Counted from the first letter of the stretch, positions 1 to 6,909 are shown. The stretch is 15,617 nt of DNA from CAZTYW01 sp964617695 (GCA_964617695.1 CAZTYW010000048.1:1-15617), one strand, 5' to 3'. The notes: generated by a model from the letters alone, not told the origin. Made by a program: numbers and translations.

Positions 1-384
1 GTGCTTGGCACAGAGCCCAGGCTACTACCGTCCGAGTACTACGCCTACCCCGGTCTAAAAGGTGCCAGGTTTCATGTTGGCGGGGCGGCAATCAGTCTGG
101 TGGCCTCGGAGAAGGCGGATAGCCCCATCGCCAGGTTCCTCAGGGAGAGGGGAGAAGGGGTAAACCACATCTCGCTGGAAGTCGTTGACATCGAACAGGA
201 CGTAAGGAATCTGGCAGCCAAAGGTGTGAAATTCTTGGGCGACAAGCCGCGAGCCTTCTCCGAGGGCAAGGTGATCTTTGCTCATCCCGATTCTTTGCAC
301 GGCGTGCAGATTGCGTTCGTGCAAGCCAATCAGGATACTGACCTCCTGAGGGGTGATGGAGCGGACGAACGAATCTCCCGTTAA
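1..384 (+). CDS. VOC family / methylmalonyl-CoA epimerase-like protein, 5' partial
   Basis: The visible 127 residues look like the C-terminal three quarters of a vicinal oxygen chelate protein of the methylmalonyl-CoA epimerase type. The first visible residues (VLGTEP) match the end of the first family helix (FYExxLGxEP). About 20-30 residues, including the first metal-binding His, should therefore lie upstream, and the GTG at base 1 is not a true start. Family-like stretches are SPIARFL, GEGVNHISLEVVDI and a HPDSLHGVQI turn. The central His of NHISLEV, normally a metal ligand, is kept. The Glu normally found in the last strand (GVLIEL) is replaced, since the sequence reads GVQIAF, so classical epimerase chemistry is doubtful. 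The stop lies 35 bases before hisB on the same strand, so the two may be cotranscribed. A second VOC gene lies at about 3.4 kb. Confidence 0.75.
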   Translation: MLGTEPRLLPSEYYAYPGLKGARFHVGGAAISLVASEKADSPIARFLRERGEGVNHISLEVVDIEQDVRNLAAKGVKFLGDKPRAFSEGKVIFAHPDSLHGVQIAFVQANQDTDLLRGDGADERISR

Positions 385-419
385 CCTGCCCTGGAGCCAA
401 ATACGCTGAGGGGACATCA

Positions 420-1007
420 ATGGCAGATAGAATAGCGAACATCAGGCGCGAGACTCAGGAAACGGCAATTGGCCTCGAGATCACCATAGACGGGAAGGGG
501 GACTTCGAGATAACTACCGGGCTCAGGATGTTTGATCACCTCCTGTCCCAGTTTGCCAAACACGGAGTCTTTGATCTCAAGGCCTCGGCCACGGGCAGCG
601 ACCCACACCACCTGGTTGAAGACGTCGCCCTTTGTCTGGGCAGAGTGTTTGACCAGGCGCTGGGAGAGAAGCAGGGTATCGTCAGGATGGCCCATGCTGT
701 GGTGCCCATGGATGATGCTTTGGCCCTGGTAGCGGTGGACATCGGAGGTAGGGGATGGGCAGCAGTCGAGGCAACATTCGACGATGACAACATAGCCGAC
801 CTGCCTTCGAGCCTCGTCTGTCATTTCTTAGAGACCTTTGCCTCCGAGGCCCGAGTCAATCTACACGCCAGAGTCCTTGCGGGGAACAACGACCACCACA
901 AGGCAGAAGCGACTTTCAAAGCACTTGGGCGGGCACTGGACGTCGCCACCCGGTATGACGACCGTATCAAGGGCAAGGTGCCCAGCACAAAGAAGGTCAT
1001 CGACTGA
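420..1007 (+). CDS. hisB: Imidazoleglycerol-phosphate dehydratase (HisB)
   Basis: The enzyme dehydrates imidazole glycerol phosphate to imidazole acetol phosphate in cytosolic histidine synthesis. The protein has 195 residues, the usual length of a monofunctional HisB. The Mn-site pattern is complete: FDHLL (H40), KHG (H48), HHLVED (H63, H64, E67), LHAR (H149) and HHKAEA (H159, H160, E163). The PMDDAL segment and the C-terminal phosphate-binding PSTK are also present. The ATG follows AGGGG with normal spacing. It is somewhat divergent: PSTKG reads PSTKK, and PMDEAL reads PMDDAL. No other his gene is in the window. The upstream neighbour is a VOC protein, which suggests that his genes are scattered in this genome. 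A recruited HisB-like activity cannot be excluded, but the intact ligand set argues for real HisB. Confidence 0.9.
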   Translation: MADRIANIRRETQETAIGLEITIDGKGDFEITTGLRMFDHLLSQFAKHGVFDLKASATGSDPHHLVEDVALCLGRVFDQALGEKQGIVRMAHAVVPMDDALALVAVDIGGRGWAAVEATFDDDNIADLPSSLVCHFLETFASEARVNLHARVLAGNNDHHKAEATFKALGRALDVATRYDDRIKGKVPSTKKVID

Positions 1008-1046
1008 CAGCCCCGAGAAACGCCGGCACCGGTGAGTCTGAGCCCA

Positions 1047-2159
1047 TTAGTGCTGCAGTTCTGAGTTGTCCTTCAAGGCTTCGAGATAGTCCAACCCATA
1101 CTCTTCCGCAGGCTCGATTGTGGTTCCTTCGTGCCATTCATTGAAGGAAGTAACCATAATCACGTTCCAATCCTGGGCGGGTTCGAGATATTGCAAGGCT
1201 GCCTGGAAGTAGTTGTCAAAGAACTCAACGCTTCTCGGAAGAGAGGCTGCTTGCCCGGAGCCGCGAATCGTGTCATCGTAGCCTGGGATCACATTGGGGA
1301 TGAAATTGACAACGCGCTGTTTCCAGATCTGATACCGCTGTTCCACCTTGGTCAGGAAATCGGCGACATCAACCTCTGAGTCAGTTATTCGCACTATGTC
1401 TGCGTCGCTCGTAAACATGTGATAGCAGGTAACGGCATCATGCAGGTGGAATTTCGACCAATCGGGGTCTTCCCAGAAGTTGAGCATTCCAACGAGCATG
1501 ATGTCATACCCTCTGCCATCCATTTCCCGCCTTAGTCCCGTGAAGGAATTGTCCCAATGCCTGAAGTGCTGTGAATCATAGATGAATACGACGGGTCTAT
1601 CGTTCATGCGCAGATAGGAAGGTCGGTCGAAAAAGTTCGCTGCAAAATAGTCAAAATCCTGCAAAAGCACCTGCTCATTGGTTCTGCCATCGTCTGTGAC
1701 CGTCTGCGGGTGGAAGCCGTCTTCGTCCCTCTTGAGCCTGCCGTTAGTCTCATAGAGAACACAAAGCTTCAAATCGCTGGGGGCGCGCTGGTCGGTAACT
1801 TTGAGAAAGTCCCCAAAGGCTCTGTCTCTCCAGGCATCGTTTTCCCCCTTGTATTGCCACCGAGGCCCCCACCAGCTGATGCAAAAGAAATCTACGCCGT
1901 AGTCCACAGCCCAAGAGATATGCTGGCTTATCACCTGGGCATCCCGGGAATTGTACCAACCGAGTGAAGGTGCATATATGTATCCCTCTGGCTGCTCCGC
2001 CCACTTCGGCGTGTTCCACCAAGGATAATAGTAGGCCCCTACGAGAAGAGAATCGCCTGTGGACATCTCCGAGTTGTTGTCAAAGGGAGAACAACCTGGC
2101 ACGCAATAAACGACCAATAGCAAAGCGACTGCCGCGAGCAAAGAAATCTGTCTCTTCAT
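1047..2159 (-). CDS. GH99-like (endo-alpha-mannosidase family) lipoprotein
   Basis: This is a predicted extracytoplasmic glycoside hydrolase of 370 residues. The N-terminus is a lipoprotein signal: MKRQ, a hydrophobic stretch, then lipobox VPGC with Cys23, so it should be anchored on the outer face of the membrane. The mature part begins with VGAYYYPWW, typical of the GH99 and WbsX-like TIM barrels. It continues with FFCISWWGPR near residue 95 and ends with TSFNEWHEGTTIEPAEEYG. The two Glu of NEWHEG (about 341 and 344) correspond to the catalytic pair of bacterial GH99 enzymes, which cleave alpha-mannosides by a neighbouring-group mechanism. The real substrate is unknown. AGGTGAG lies 10 bases before the ATG, and a strong promoter lies just upstream. 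It stands alone and converges on hisB, with no transporter or other glycosidase nearby. Confidence 0.82.
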   Translation of the reverse strand: MKRQISLLAAVALLLVVYCVPGCSPFDNNSEMSTGDSLLVGAYYYPWWNTPKWAEQPEGYIYAPSLGWYNSRDAQVISQHISWAVDYGVDFFCISWWGPRWQYKGENDAWRDRAFGDFLKVTDQRAPSDLKLCVLYETNGRLKRDEDGFHPQTVTDDGRTNEQVLLQDFDYFAANFFDRPSYLRMNDRPVVFIYDSQHFRHWDNSFTGLRREMDGRGYDIMLVGMLNFWEDPDWSKFHLHDAVTCYHMFTSDADIVRITDSEVDVADFLTKVEQRYQIWKQRVVNFIPNVIPGYDDTIRGSGQAASLPRSVEFFDNYFQAALQYLEPAQDWNVIMVTSFNEWHEGTTIEPAEEYGLDYLEALKDNSELQH

Positions 2160-2191
2160 GGCTTATGTCTCACCTATTATGATTTTGTCAG

Positions 2192-2219
2192 ATTATATTT
2201 CATCATGCAAGACTGTCCA
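2192..2219 (-). promoter_or_regulatory. Sigma70-type promoter of the GH99-like gene
   Basis: On the minus strand there is TGGACA, a 16-base spacer and a perfect TATAAT (bases 2192-2197). Transcription would start near 2185, about 25 bases before the ATG at 2159. This is one of the best promoter matches in the window. Confidence 0.75.
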
Positions 2220-2273
2220 CCGGCAATCTGTCTAGCAGGCACTCCCAGAAGATAGACCGGACCAATTGAGGAG

Positions 2274-2305
2274 GGGGGGCGATTCTGAGAATCGCCCCCC
2301 TTTTT
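2274..2305 (+). terminator. Rho-independent terminator, plus-strand polarity
   Basis: A perfect 12-bp stem (GGGGGGCGATTC paired with GAATCGCCCCCC) with a 3-base loop is followed by TTTTT and a pyrimidine-rich run. The T tract follows the stem only on the plus strand; on the minus strand the hairpin is followed by CTCCTCAATT. Both flanking genes are on the minus strand, so its polarity is unexpected. It may still act weakly as the end of the SDR transcript. Confidence 0.75.
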
Positions 2306-2357
2306 CTTTCTCTAGCCTGCGGGACAGTCCGCACACAAGACAGCCCTGATGCACGCC

Positions 2358-3104
2358 CTAGAAGGCTGTATAACCACCGTCCACTGCCATGCAAAGGCCG
2401 GTGATATAAGAGGCCCGGTCGGAACAAAGCCAGACCACGGCTTCGGCCACTTCCTCCGGTTCCCCTGACCTTTTGATCGGAGCTTTGGGCATGTCTCTCA
2501 TCTGCGGATATGTGCGCAACCGCAACGTCATTCCTGTGACGATGCCGCCGGGGCATACTGCATTCACACGAATGTTGGATGCTGCGTACTCCACTGCCAC
2601 CGTCCTGGTGATCTGGACCACGCCTCCCTTGGAGGCGCAGTAGGGAGAAAGGCTCTGGAGAGCTACCAGACCACCGACCGACGCCGCATTGACGATGGCT
2701 CCGCCACCTTGCTTCAGCATCTGCGGGATCTCATACTTCATGCATAGCCACACGCCCTTCAGATTGGTGTCTATGATGGCGTCCCACTCGTCTTCCTCGT
2801 AGTCCGGAGCGGAGGCCATTCTCCCCTCGGTGCCGGCATTATTGAAAGCACAGTCCAAACGCCCATAGGTTGCCACCGTGCTACCAATTAATGCCTCCAC
2901 CTCCGCCCGCTCTCTAACATCGGCGTTGACAAACGTGGCCTCACCCCCGGACTCCTGGATGAGGCGTACGGTCTCCTCACCGTCCTGTACGAGAATGTCA
3001 TCAACAACGACCCTGGCGCCCTCTCGGGCAAGGGCCAGAGCAGTGGCCCTGCCGATTCCCGAAGCGCCGCCAGTTACCACAGCAACCTTGCCCTCAAGCA
3101 GCAT
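2358..3104 (-). CDS. Short-chain dehydrogenase/reductase, classical, NAD-type
   Basis: This is a classical SDR oxidoreductase of 248 residues, acting in the cytosol on an unknown alcohol or ketone. The Rossmann glycine motif is TGGASGIG (11-18). Asp35 at the end of the second strand favours NAD(H). NNAG is at 88-91, and the catalytic tetrad is Asn114, Ser142, Tyr155 and Lys159 (YCASK). The C-terminus ends VDGGYTAF, as in the FabG/glucose dehydrogenase branch. The open frame runs further upstream, but the ATG at 3104 is preceded by GGAGG and AGGAG and begins the normal family N-terminus (LLEGKVAVVTGG), so this start was chosen. The gene has its own promoter and a roughly 120-base structured leader, and is divergent from the VOC gene at 3.4 kb. 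The substrate cannot be told from sequence. Confidence 0.9.
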   Translation of the reverse strand: MLLEGKVAVVTGGASGIGRATALALAREGARVVVDDILVQDGEETVRLIQESGGEATFVNADVRERAEVEALIGSTVATYGRLDCAFNNAGTEGRMASAPDYEEDEWDAIIDTNLKGVWLCMKYEIPQMLKQGGGAIVNAASVGGLVALQSLSPYCASKGGVVQITRTVAVEYAASNIRVNAVCPGGIVTGMTLRLRTYPQMRDMPKAPIKRSGEPEEVAEAVVWLCSDRASYITGLCMAVDGGYTAF

Positions 3105-3181
3105 CTCCTGTCCCTCCTGCCTGCTGTCCCCTGCAACCACCGTTGACTTCGAACAGTGACTCCCGGGCTGACCACAGAAAC

Positions 3182-3221
3182 AGTCTCCCCCGGCATCCAA
3201 CCGAGCCGCCGAAGGGAGACT
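3182..3221 (-). promoter_or_regulatory. Structured leader hairpin of the SDR mRNA
   Basis: In the leader between the SDR promoter and its start codon there is a perfect 8-bp stem (AGTCTCCC with GGGAGACT, bases 3182-3189 and 3214-3221). A 4-bp inner stem (CGGC/GCCG) is separated from it by small bulges. I do not recognise it as a known riboswitch class. There is no T tract after it, so it is not a simple attenuator. Confidence 0.45.
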
Positions 3222-3233
3222 TTTACGCCCACC

Positions 3234-3262
3234 AGTATAGGATACGCCTGAACAGGGTTCAA
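3234..3262 (-). promoter_or_regulatory. Sigma70-type promoter of the SDR gene
   Basis: The minus strand reads TTGAAC (3257-3262), a 17-base spacer and TATACT (3234-3239). The predicted start near 3227 gives a leader of about 120 bases that contains the hairpin at 3182-3221. Confidence 0.6.
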
Positions 3263-3325
3263 GGTAAGGCTCAGCCAGCCGCGCCCCCGCCCATCAGCCA
3301 GGGCTACCAGCGCCAACTTCACCAT

Positions 3326-3353
3326 TTGACACAGCCGCCAGGTTCTATATCAT
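3326..3353 (+). promoter_or_regulatory. Sigma70-type promoter of the second VOC gene
   Basis: A perfect TTGACA (3326-3331) is followed after 16 bases by TATCAT (3348-3353). The predicted start near 3360 is just upstream of the GGAGAGGGG ribosome binding site and the GTG at 3382. This supports the true gene start being at 3382 rather than inside the annotated frame. Confidence 0.65.
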
Positions 3354-3365
3354 GGAACCAGCGAA

Positions 3366-3395
3366 TGGAGAGGGGCACCCTGTGAAAGCAAAAGG
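3366..3395 (+). other. Apparent +1 frameshift near the start of the VOC gene
   Basis: GTG at 3382 has a good ribosome binding site (GGAGAGGGG, from 3366) at normal spacing, but its frame leaves the VOC frame. Removing one base from the A4 run at 3390-3393 would join GTG-AAA-GCA to the VOC frame and give MKAKDLIRVLMAVKDI, a proper first strand of a VOC domain. This could be a sequence error, a real mutation or a slippery site. Confidence 0.55.
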
Positions 3396-3409
3396 ACTTA
3401 ATTCGGGTA

Positions 3410-3796
3410 TTGATGGCGGTGAAAGACATAAGAGAGGCCAGCAAACGCTACTCAGACCTGCTCGGAATACGTTTCTGGGACGCAGGGGTCCAGGATGGCT
3501 TCGACGTACACGCCATGGTCAGCTGGCAGGGAGGCATCGAACTGATCGCACCGGTCAGCGCCGAATCGGCCGTGGCAAGATTTCTGGATAAGAACGGGGA
3601 GGGCCTCTACGGAGTGGCTCTCAACGTTGTGGATATCGACAAGGCGGTCAGCACAGCCAGAAAGAAGGGTATTCGGATCACTGGCACGGTGGACAGGGAA
3701 CAGTCTGGCAGGTTCAAGTTGTTCAGAGAGGTCTTCCTGCATCCTTCGGATACGGGCGGAGTATTCGTGCTCCTGGTCCAAAGCGAGGTGAAGTAG
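3410..3796 (+). CDS. VOC family protein lacking metal ligands (possibly frameshifted at its 5' end)
   Basis: This is a 128-residue vicinal oxygen chelate domain related to the gene at the left edge. The shared pattern includes ARFL, NGEGL, VVDI and an LHPSDTGGV turn before the last strand. The positions of the three epimerase metal ligands are all changed: the first His is Arg (IRVLMAV), the central His is Gly (LYGVALNV), and the last Glu is Leu (GVFVLLV). A metal-dependent epimerase role is therefore unlikely, and ligand binding or another function is more plausible. In-frame starts are TTG at 3410 or ATG at 3413, with AAAGGA a rather long 13 bases upstream. The frame already codes for normal domain sequence (DLIRVLM) before them, so these starts look too late. 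The 5' end is better explained by a GTG start at 3382 plus a one-base shift. Confidence 0.7.
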   Translation: MMAVKDIREASKRYSDLLGIRFWDAGVQDGFDVHAMVSWQGGIELIAPVSAESAVARFLDKNGEGLYGVALNVVDIDKAVSTARKKGIRITGTVDREQSGRFKLFREVFLHPSDTGGVFVLLVQSEVK

Positions 3797-3799
3797 TTA

Positions 3800-3846
3800 C
3801 CGGGCAGATGCTACCTGCCGTGGCCCGGCAGCAATGAGCGGCAGGT
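3800..3846 (+). promoter_or_regulatory. Mutually exclusive hairpins between the VOC and beta-CASP genes
   Basis: Three stems compete here: CCGGGC/GCCCGG (3800-3805 with 3823-3828), GGCAG/CTGCC (3803-3807 with 3815-3819), and an 8-bp ACCTGCCG/CGGCAGGT (3813-3820 with 3839-3846). The last ends a few bases before the GGAGG ribosome binding site. No T tract follows. It may be a VOC terminator or a control element for the downstream gene. Confidence 0.35.
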
Positions 3847-3864
3847 TACTTTGGAGGCAAGTCC

Positions 3865-5271
3865 GTTCACATCAAGCTAGGTTTCCTGGGTGCAGCCCAG
3901 AACGTTACCGGATCACGGTATCTTCTTGAAGCTAATAACGTTCGGGTACTGGTAGATTGCGGTCTTTACCAGGAAAGGCAGCTCAGAGCCAGGAACTGGG
4001 ACCCCTTCCCGGTCAGGCCTGATACCGTCGATGCTGTGCTGTTGACCCATGCCCATCTCGATCACTCCGGTCTGCTGCCCAAGCTGGCGCGTGAAGGGTT
4101 CCAGGGACGCATCTACTGCATAGCCGCCACTGCCGAGATTGCCCGGATCGCGCTGATGGACTCCGGGAAGCTCCAGCAGGAGGACGCGGAGTTCAAGCAA
4201 AAACGACACGAGCGGGAGGGGCGCAAGGGCCCTTACCCCGAGGTCCCGCTCTATACCGCTGATGACGCTACGGCCTGTTTTCCCCTGTTCTCGCCTGTCC
4301 GATACGGAGAGCCATTCCAGATAGGCGACGGGATCGAGGCCACCTTGAGTGACGCCGGCCATATCCTTGGATCGGCGATGATAACCATTAACGTGCACCA
4401 GGACGGAGAGAAAAGGACGCTGCTATTCTCCGGAGACGTTGGCCACTGGAACAAGCCCATACTGCGAGATCCGACGCTGATCGCAGACGCCGATTACGTC
4501 CTCGTCGAGTCGACCTATGGCGACAGGTCGCACGGCGATCCTGTGGCCGTGACTACCCAGCTAGCCGAGGTGATCAACTCAACCGTGAAAGCCGGAGGCA
4601 ATATTGTTGTGCCCAGCTTCGCCATCGAGCGGGCCCAGGAAGTCCTCTACTGCCTGAATAGACTGCTGATGGAGGACAGCATACCGCACCTGATGGTCTT
4701 CGTTGACAGCCCCATGGCAGTCAATGTCACGGAGGTGTTCAGGCATCATCCCGAGTTGTTCGACCGGGAGATGACGGAACTGATCAAACAGGGTAGTTCG
4801 CCCTTCGACTTCCCTGGCCTCACTATGGTCAGGTCGGTCGACGAGTCAAAGGCGATAAACCGCATAACCGGGACAGCCATGATCATCGCCGGCTCGGGTA
4901 TGTGCACCGGCGGCAGGGTGAAGCACCACCTGGTGACAAACATATCGAGGCCCGAGTGCACCATCCTTTTCGTCGGCTACCAGGCGCGCGGTACCCTGGG
5001 CAGGCAGATTGTCGACGGTGCCAAAGAGGTGCGGATACTGGGGCAGACGCATCGCGTCCGGGCCAGAGTGGCCCAGCCGAACGGCTTCTCCGCCCACGCA
5101 GACCGGGACGCCCTTTTCCGGTGGCTGTCAGGGCTGCACCAAGCACCCAGGCACCTGTTCGTCGTTCACGGGGAGCCGGAATCAGCCCGGCAGTTCGCCG
5201 ACTCCGTGAGAGAAAAGATGGGCTGGCCTACATCTGTCCCGGCCTACCAGCAACAGGTGATGCTTGAGTAG
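3865..5271 (+). CDS. Beta-CASP metallo-beta-lactamase RNA nuclease
   Basis: This is a predicted zinc-dependent ribonuclease of the MBL/beta-CASP/RMMBL class. The MBL motifs are THAHLDHSG, SDAGHILGSA and LLFSGDVG. Beta-CASP features follow: VESTYGDRSH, PSFAIERAQEVLY, VDSPMAVNVTEVF, SGMCTGGRVKHHL, and NGFSAHAD with a closing HGE. The reading frame is open from 3838, and the usual N-terminus (KLGFLGAAQNVTGSRYLLEANNVRVLVDCG, described in pieces) is encoded upstream of 4036, so the GTG at 4036 is internal. GGAGG at 3853-3857 places a start at 3865, where the codon is GTT. No ATG, GTG or TTG exists in frame between the upstream stop (3835-3837) and the first conserved strand. From 3865 the protein has 468 residues, the normal family length. 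Either a rare GTT/ATC start is used or the start codon is mutated or misread. Confidence 0.85.
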   Translation, partial: VHIKLGFLGAAQNVTGSRYLLEANNVRVLVDCGLYQERQLRARNWDPFPVRPDTVDAVLLTHAHLDHSGLLPKLAREGFQGRIYCIAATAEIARIALMDSGKLQQEDAEFKQKRHEREGRKGPYPEVPLYTADDATACFPLFSPVRYGEPFQIGDGIEATLSDAGHILGSAMITINVHQDGEKRTLLFSGDVGHWNKPILRDPTLIADADYVLVESTYGDRSHGDPVAVTTQLAEVINSTVKAGGNIVVPSFAIERAQEVLYCLNRLLMEDSIPHLMVFVDSPMAVNVTEVFRHHPELFDREMTELIKQGSSPFDFPGLTMVRSVDESKAINRITGTAMIIAGSGMCTGGRVKHHLVTNISRPECTILFVGYQARGTLGRQIVDGAKEVRILGQTHRVRARVAQPNGFSAHADRDALFRWLSGLHQAPRHLFVVHGEPESARQFADSVREKMGWPTSVPAYQQQVMLE

Positions 5272-5289
5272 GGCTAATGCCCATGCGGC

Positions 5290-5316
5290 GGCAAGGAGTC
5301 GCAAGACTATCTTGCC
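5290..5316. terminator. Convergent-end hairpin without T tract
   Basis: GGCAAG (5290-5295) pairs with CTTGCC (5311-5316), and AGTC/GACT pairs inside around a GCAA tetraloop, with small bulges. It lies between the beta-CASP stop and the end of the LOG gene and overlaps the LOG stop. It is probably a bidirectional terminator or 3'-end stabiliser. Confidence 0.4.
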
Positions 5317-5990
5317 ACGGCTCTTCGCCCGATTAGCTCCTGCTTCATATACCACGTGTGCACTATTTCAACCACCCTGTCAGGCTCATCACAGGCTCTC
5401 AGCAGGTGAAAGTCCTCTTCGGAGATGAAGCCTTTGGCCAGGGTGCAATTGCGCAACCAGTCCAGAAACCCCTCCCAGTAGCTGCTGCCGAACAGCACCA
5501 CCGGAAAAGGCCTTATCTTGTGCGTCTGCATCAGGGTCAGCACCTCAGTCAACTCGTCGAGTGTCCCCAGGCCCCCGGGCATTATGACAAATGCAGTGGC
5601 GTACTTCACCAGCATGATTTTGCGTACGAAGAAGTGGTTGAAAGTCACCGACTTTGTGGTGTAGGCATTGACAGCCTGTTCCTCAGGCAACTCAATGTTG
5701 AGTCCAACCGACGTGGCGCCAGCTTCGAGGGCGCCTTTGTTGGCTGCTTCCATAACGCCTGGGCCACCACCGCTTATGATGGCGAAGCCCAGCTCCCCCA
5801 GCTTGCGGGCTATTTCCTCCGTCTGCCTGTAGGTCTCATCTTCGCGGCTGAGGCGGGCCGAACCGTAGATGGTCACTGCCGGTTGAATTCCAGAGAGTCT
5901 GTCGAATCCTTCAACCAGCTCACCCATTATCCGAAACATTCGCCAGGACTCTTCCTTGGCCAGCTCGTTGATTTCATATTCCCGTACCAT
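5307..5990 (-). CDS. LOG family protein (TIGR00730-type nucleotide phosphoribohydrolase)
   Basis: This is a 227-residue Rossmann-like protein of the LOG/lysine decarboxylase-like family. Studied members hydrolyse nucleoside 5'-monophosphates to base plus ribose 5-phosphate, as in cytokinin activation. The signature motifs are GGGPGVMEAANKGA (74-87) and PGGLGTLDE (138-146), with Arg123 in VRKIML and the catalytic Glu in the PGG motif. This places it in the longer PGVMEAANKGA branch rather than the short plant-like branch. ATG at 5990 was chosen over the upstream in-frame start at 6059 because GGAGGA sits just before it and the extra 23 residues do not look like the family. It converges on the beta-CASP gene and diverges from the nitroreductase. 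Calling the product a cytokinin enzyme would go beyond the evidence. Confidence 0.88.
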   Translation of the reverse strand: MVREYEINELAKEESWRMFRIMGELVEGFDRLSGIQPAVTIYGSARLSREDETYRQTEEIARKLGELGFAIISGGGPGVMEAANKGALEAGATSVGLNIELPEEQAVNAYTTKSVTFNHFFVRKIMLVKYATAFVIMPGGLGTLDELTEVLTLMQTHKIRPFPVVLFGSSYWEGFLDWLRNCTLAKGFISEEDFHLLRACDEPDRVVEIVHTWYMKQELIGRRAVAR

Positions 5991-6011
5991 GTTGTCCTCC
6001 ACAGGGAATGA

Positions 6012-6017
6012 ATAGTA
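6012..6017 (-). promoter_or_regulatory. Possible extended -10 of the LOG gene
   Basis: The minus strand reads TG-G-TACTAT, an extended -10 form, 22 bases before the LOG ATG. The -35 region is weak. Confidence 0.3.
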
Positions 6018-6160
6018 CCATACGATACGGCGGCCCTGCCAGCTAGGTCGCCGACTCATGGCATGCCGCGCTTCGAGGCGCGGGCATCGGTATCAAACAG
6101 GGCCCGGGACGATAGCCTCTGGCACCTGTTGTTGCGGCGAAAGGAGGCATGCAGCAGATC

Positions 6161-6844
6161 ATGAACCTGGTTAGCGCAATCCAGCAGAGGAGAAGTATCC
6201 GGGCTTTCAAGCCAGACCCGGTACCCGGACGGGTCCTCACAGAGATCATGGAGATAGCTTTGCGCGCCCCCTCCTGGGCGAATACACAGCCGTGGGAATT
6301 CGCCATAGTCGGCGGCGATAAGCTGGAGGAGATACGACGAGCCTTCCTGGCAAAAGCAGAGGAGCCGGCCAAACCTGACCTCCCCGGGCCCAGGGAGTTC
6401 CCCGAACCTTTTAAGAACCGCCTCGGTGCTCTGGCCAAGAAGGTAACTCAGGCAATCGGCAAAGCAGGGACCGAAGGCAGACAGGGAATGTGGTGGCACC
6501 TGCAAGGTTTGAGACTGTACGACGCGCCTGCCGTCATCTACATATACACCGACCGCTCATTCTGCTTCCAGTCCCACAGCCTGAATCTGTGGCCAATCTT
6601 CGATTGCGGTCTCGTAGCCCAGAACATCATGCTTCTGGCGACAAGCTATGGGCTGGGGACCATCGCCCAGATGCAGGCCGTGCACTATCCCGACCTCCTC
6701 AGGGAGCTTCTCGGAATTCCAGAGTCCAAGCTGATACTCCTCGGCATAGCCGTCGGCTACCCCGACTGGAGCGACCCGATGAACGGAGTCCGCTCCGAGA
6801 GGGAAGCGCTGGAGAACGTCACCAGGTGGCACGGGTTTGAATAG
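6161..6844 (+). CDS. Nitroreductase family FMN oxidoreductase
   Basis: This is a cytosolic flavin-dependent NAD(P)H oxidoreductase of the nitroreductase superfamily with 227 residues. The N-terminal FMN-phosphate motif is AIQQRRSIRAFKPDPVP (Arg10, Arg11, Ser12, Arg14), followed by APSWANTQPWEF. The C-terminal half has the helix ending in SYGLGTIAQMQAV and the late GIAVGYPDW segment. An in-frame ATG at 6149 lies only one base after AAGGAGG, which is too close. ATG at 6161 gives MNLVSAIQQRRS, the standard family N-terminus, so it was chosen. It is divergent from the LOG gene, and its end faces the membrane protein at 6973. The physiological substrate is unknown; iodotyrosine deiodinase-like or BluB-like roles have no specific support here. 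Confidence 0.88.
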   Translation: MNLVSAIQQRRSIRAFKPDPVPGRVLTEIMEIALRAPSWANTQPWEFAIVGGDKLEEIRRAFLAKAEEPAKPDLPGPREFPEPFKNRLGALAKKVTQAIGKAGTEGRQGMWWHLQGLRLYDAPAVIYIYTDRSFCFQSHSLNLWPIFDCGLVAQNIMLLATSYGLGTIAQMQAVHYPDLLRELLGIPESKLILLGIAVGYPDWSDPMNGVRSEREALENVTRWHGFE

Positions 6845-6909
6845 ACGGATGCCTTCTTCGGTACGAACTCCCATAACGAGGCAACCTGCAGTCCCCGCCG
6901 GTCAATCCC

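Noticed and set aside
5358..6011. Plus-strand open frame of 217 codons
   Set aside because: It lies opposite the LOG gene, whose motifs are unmistakable. Its composition is that of a mirror frame.
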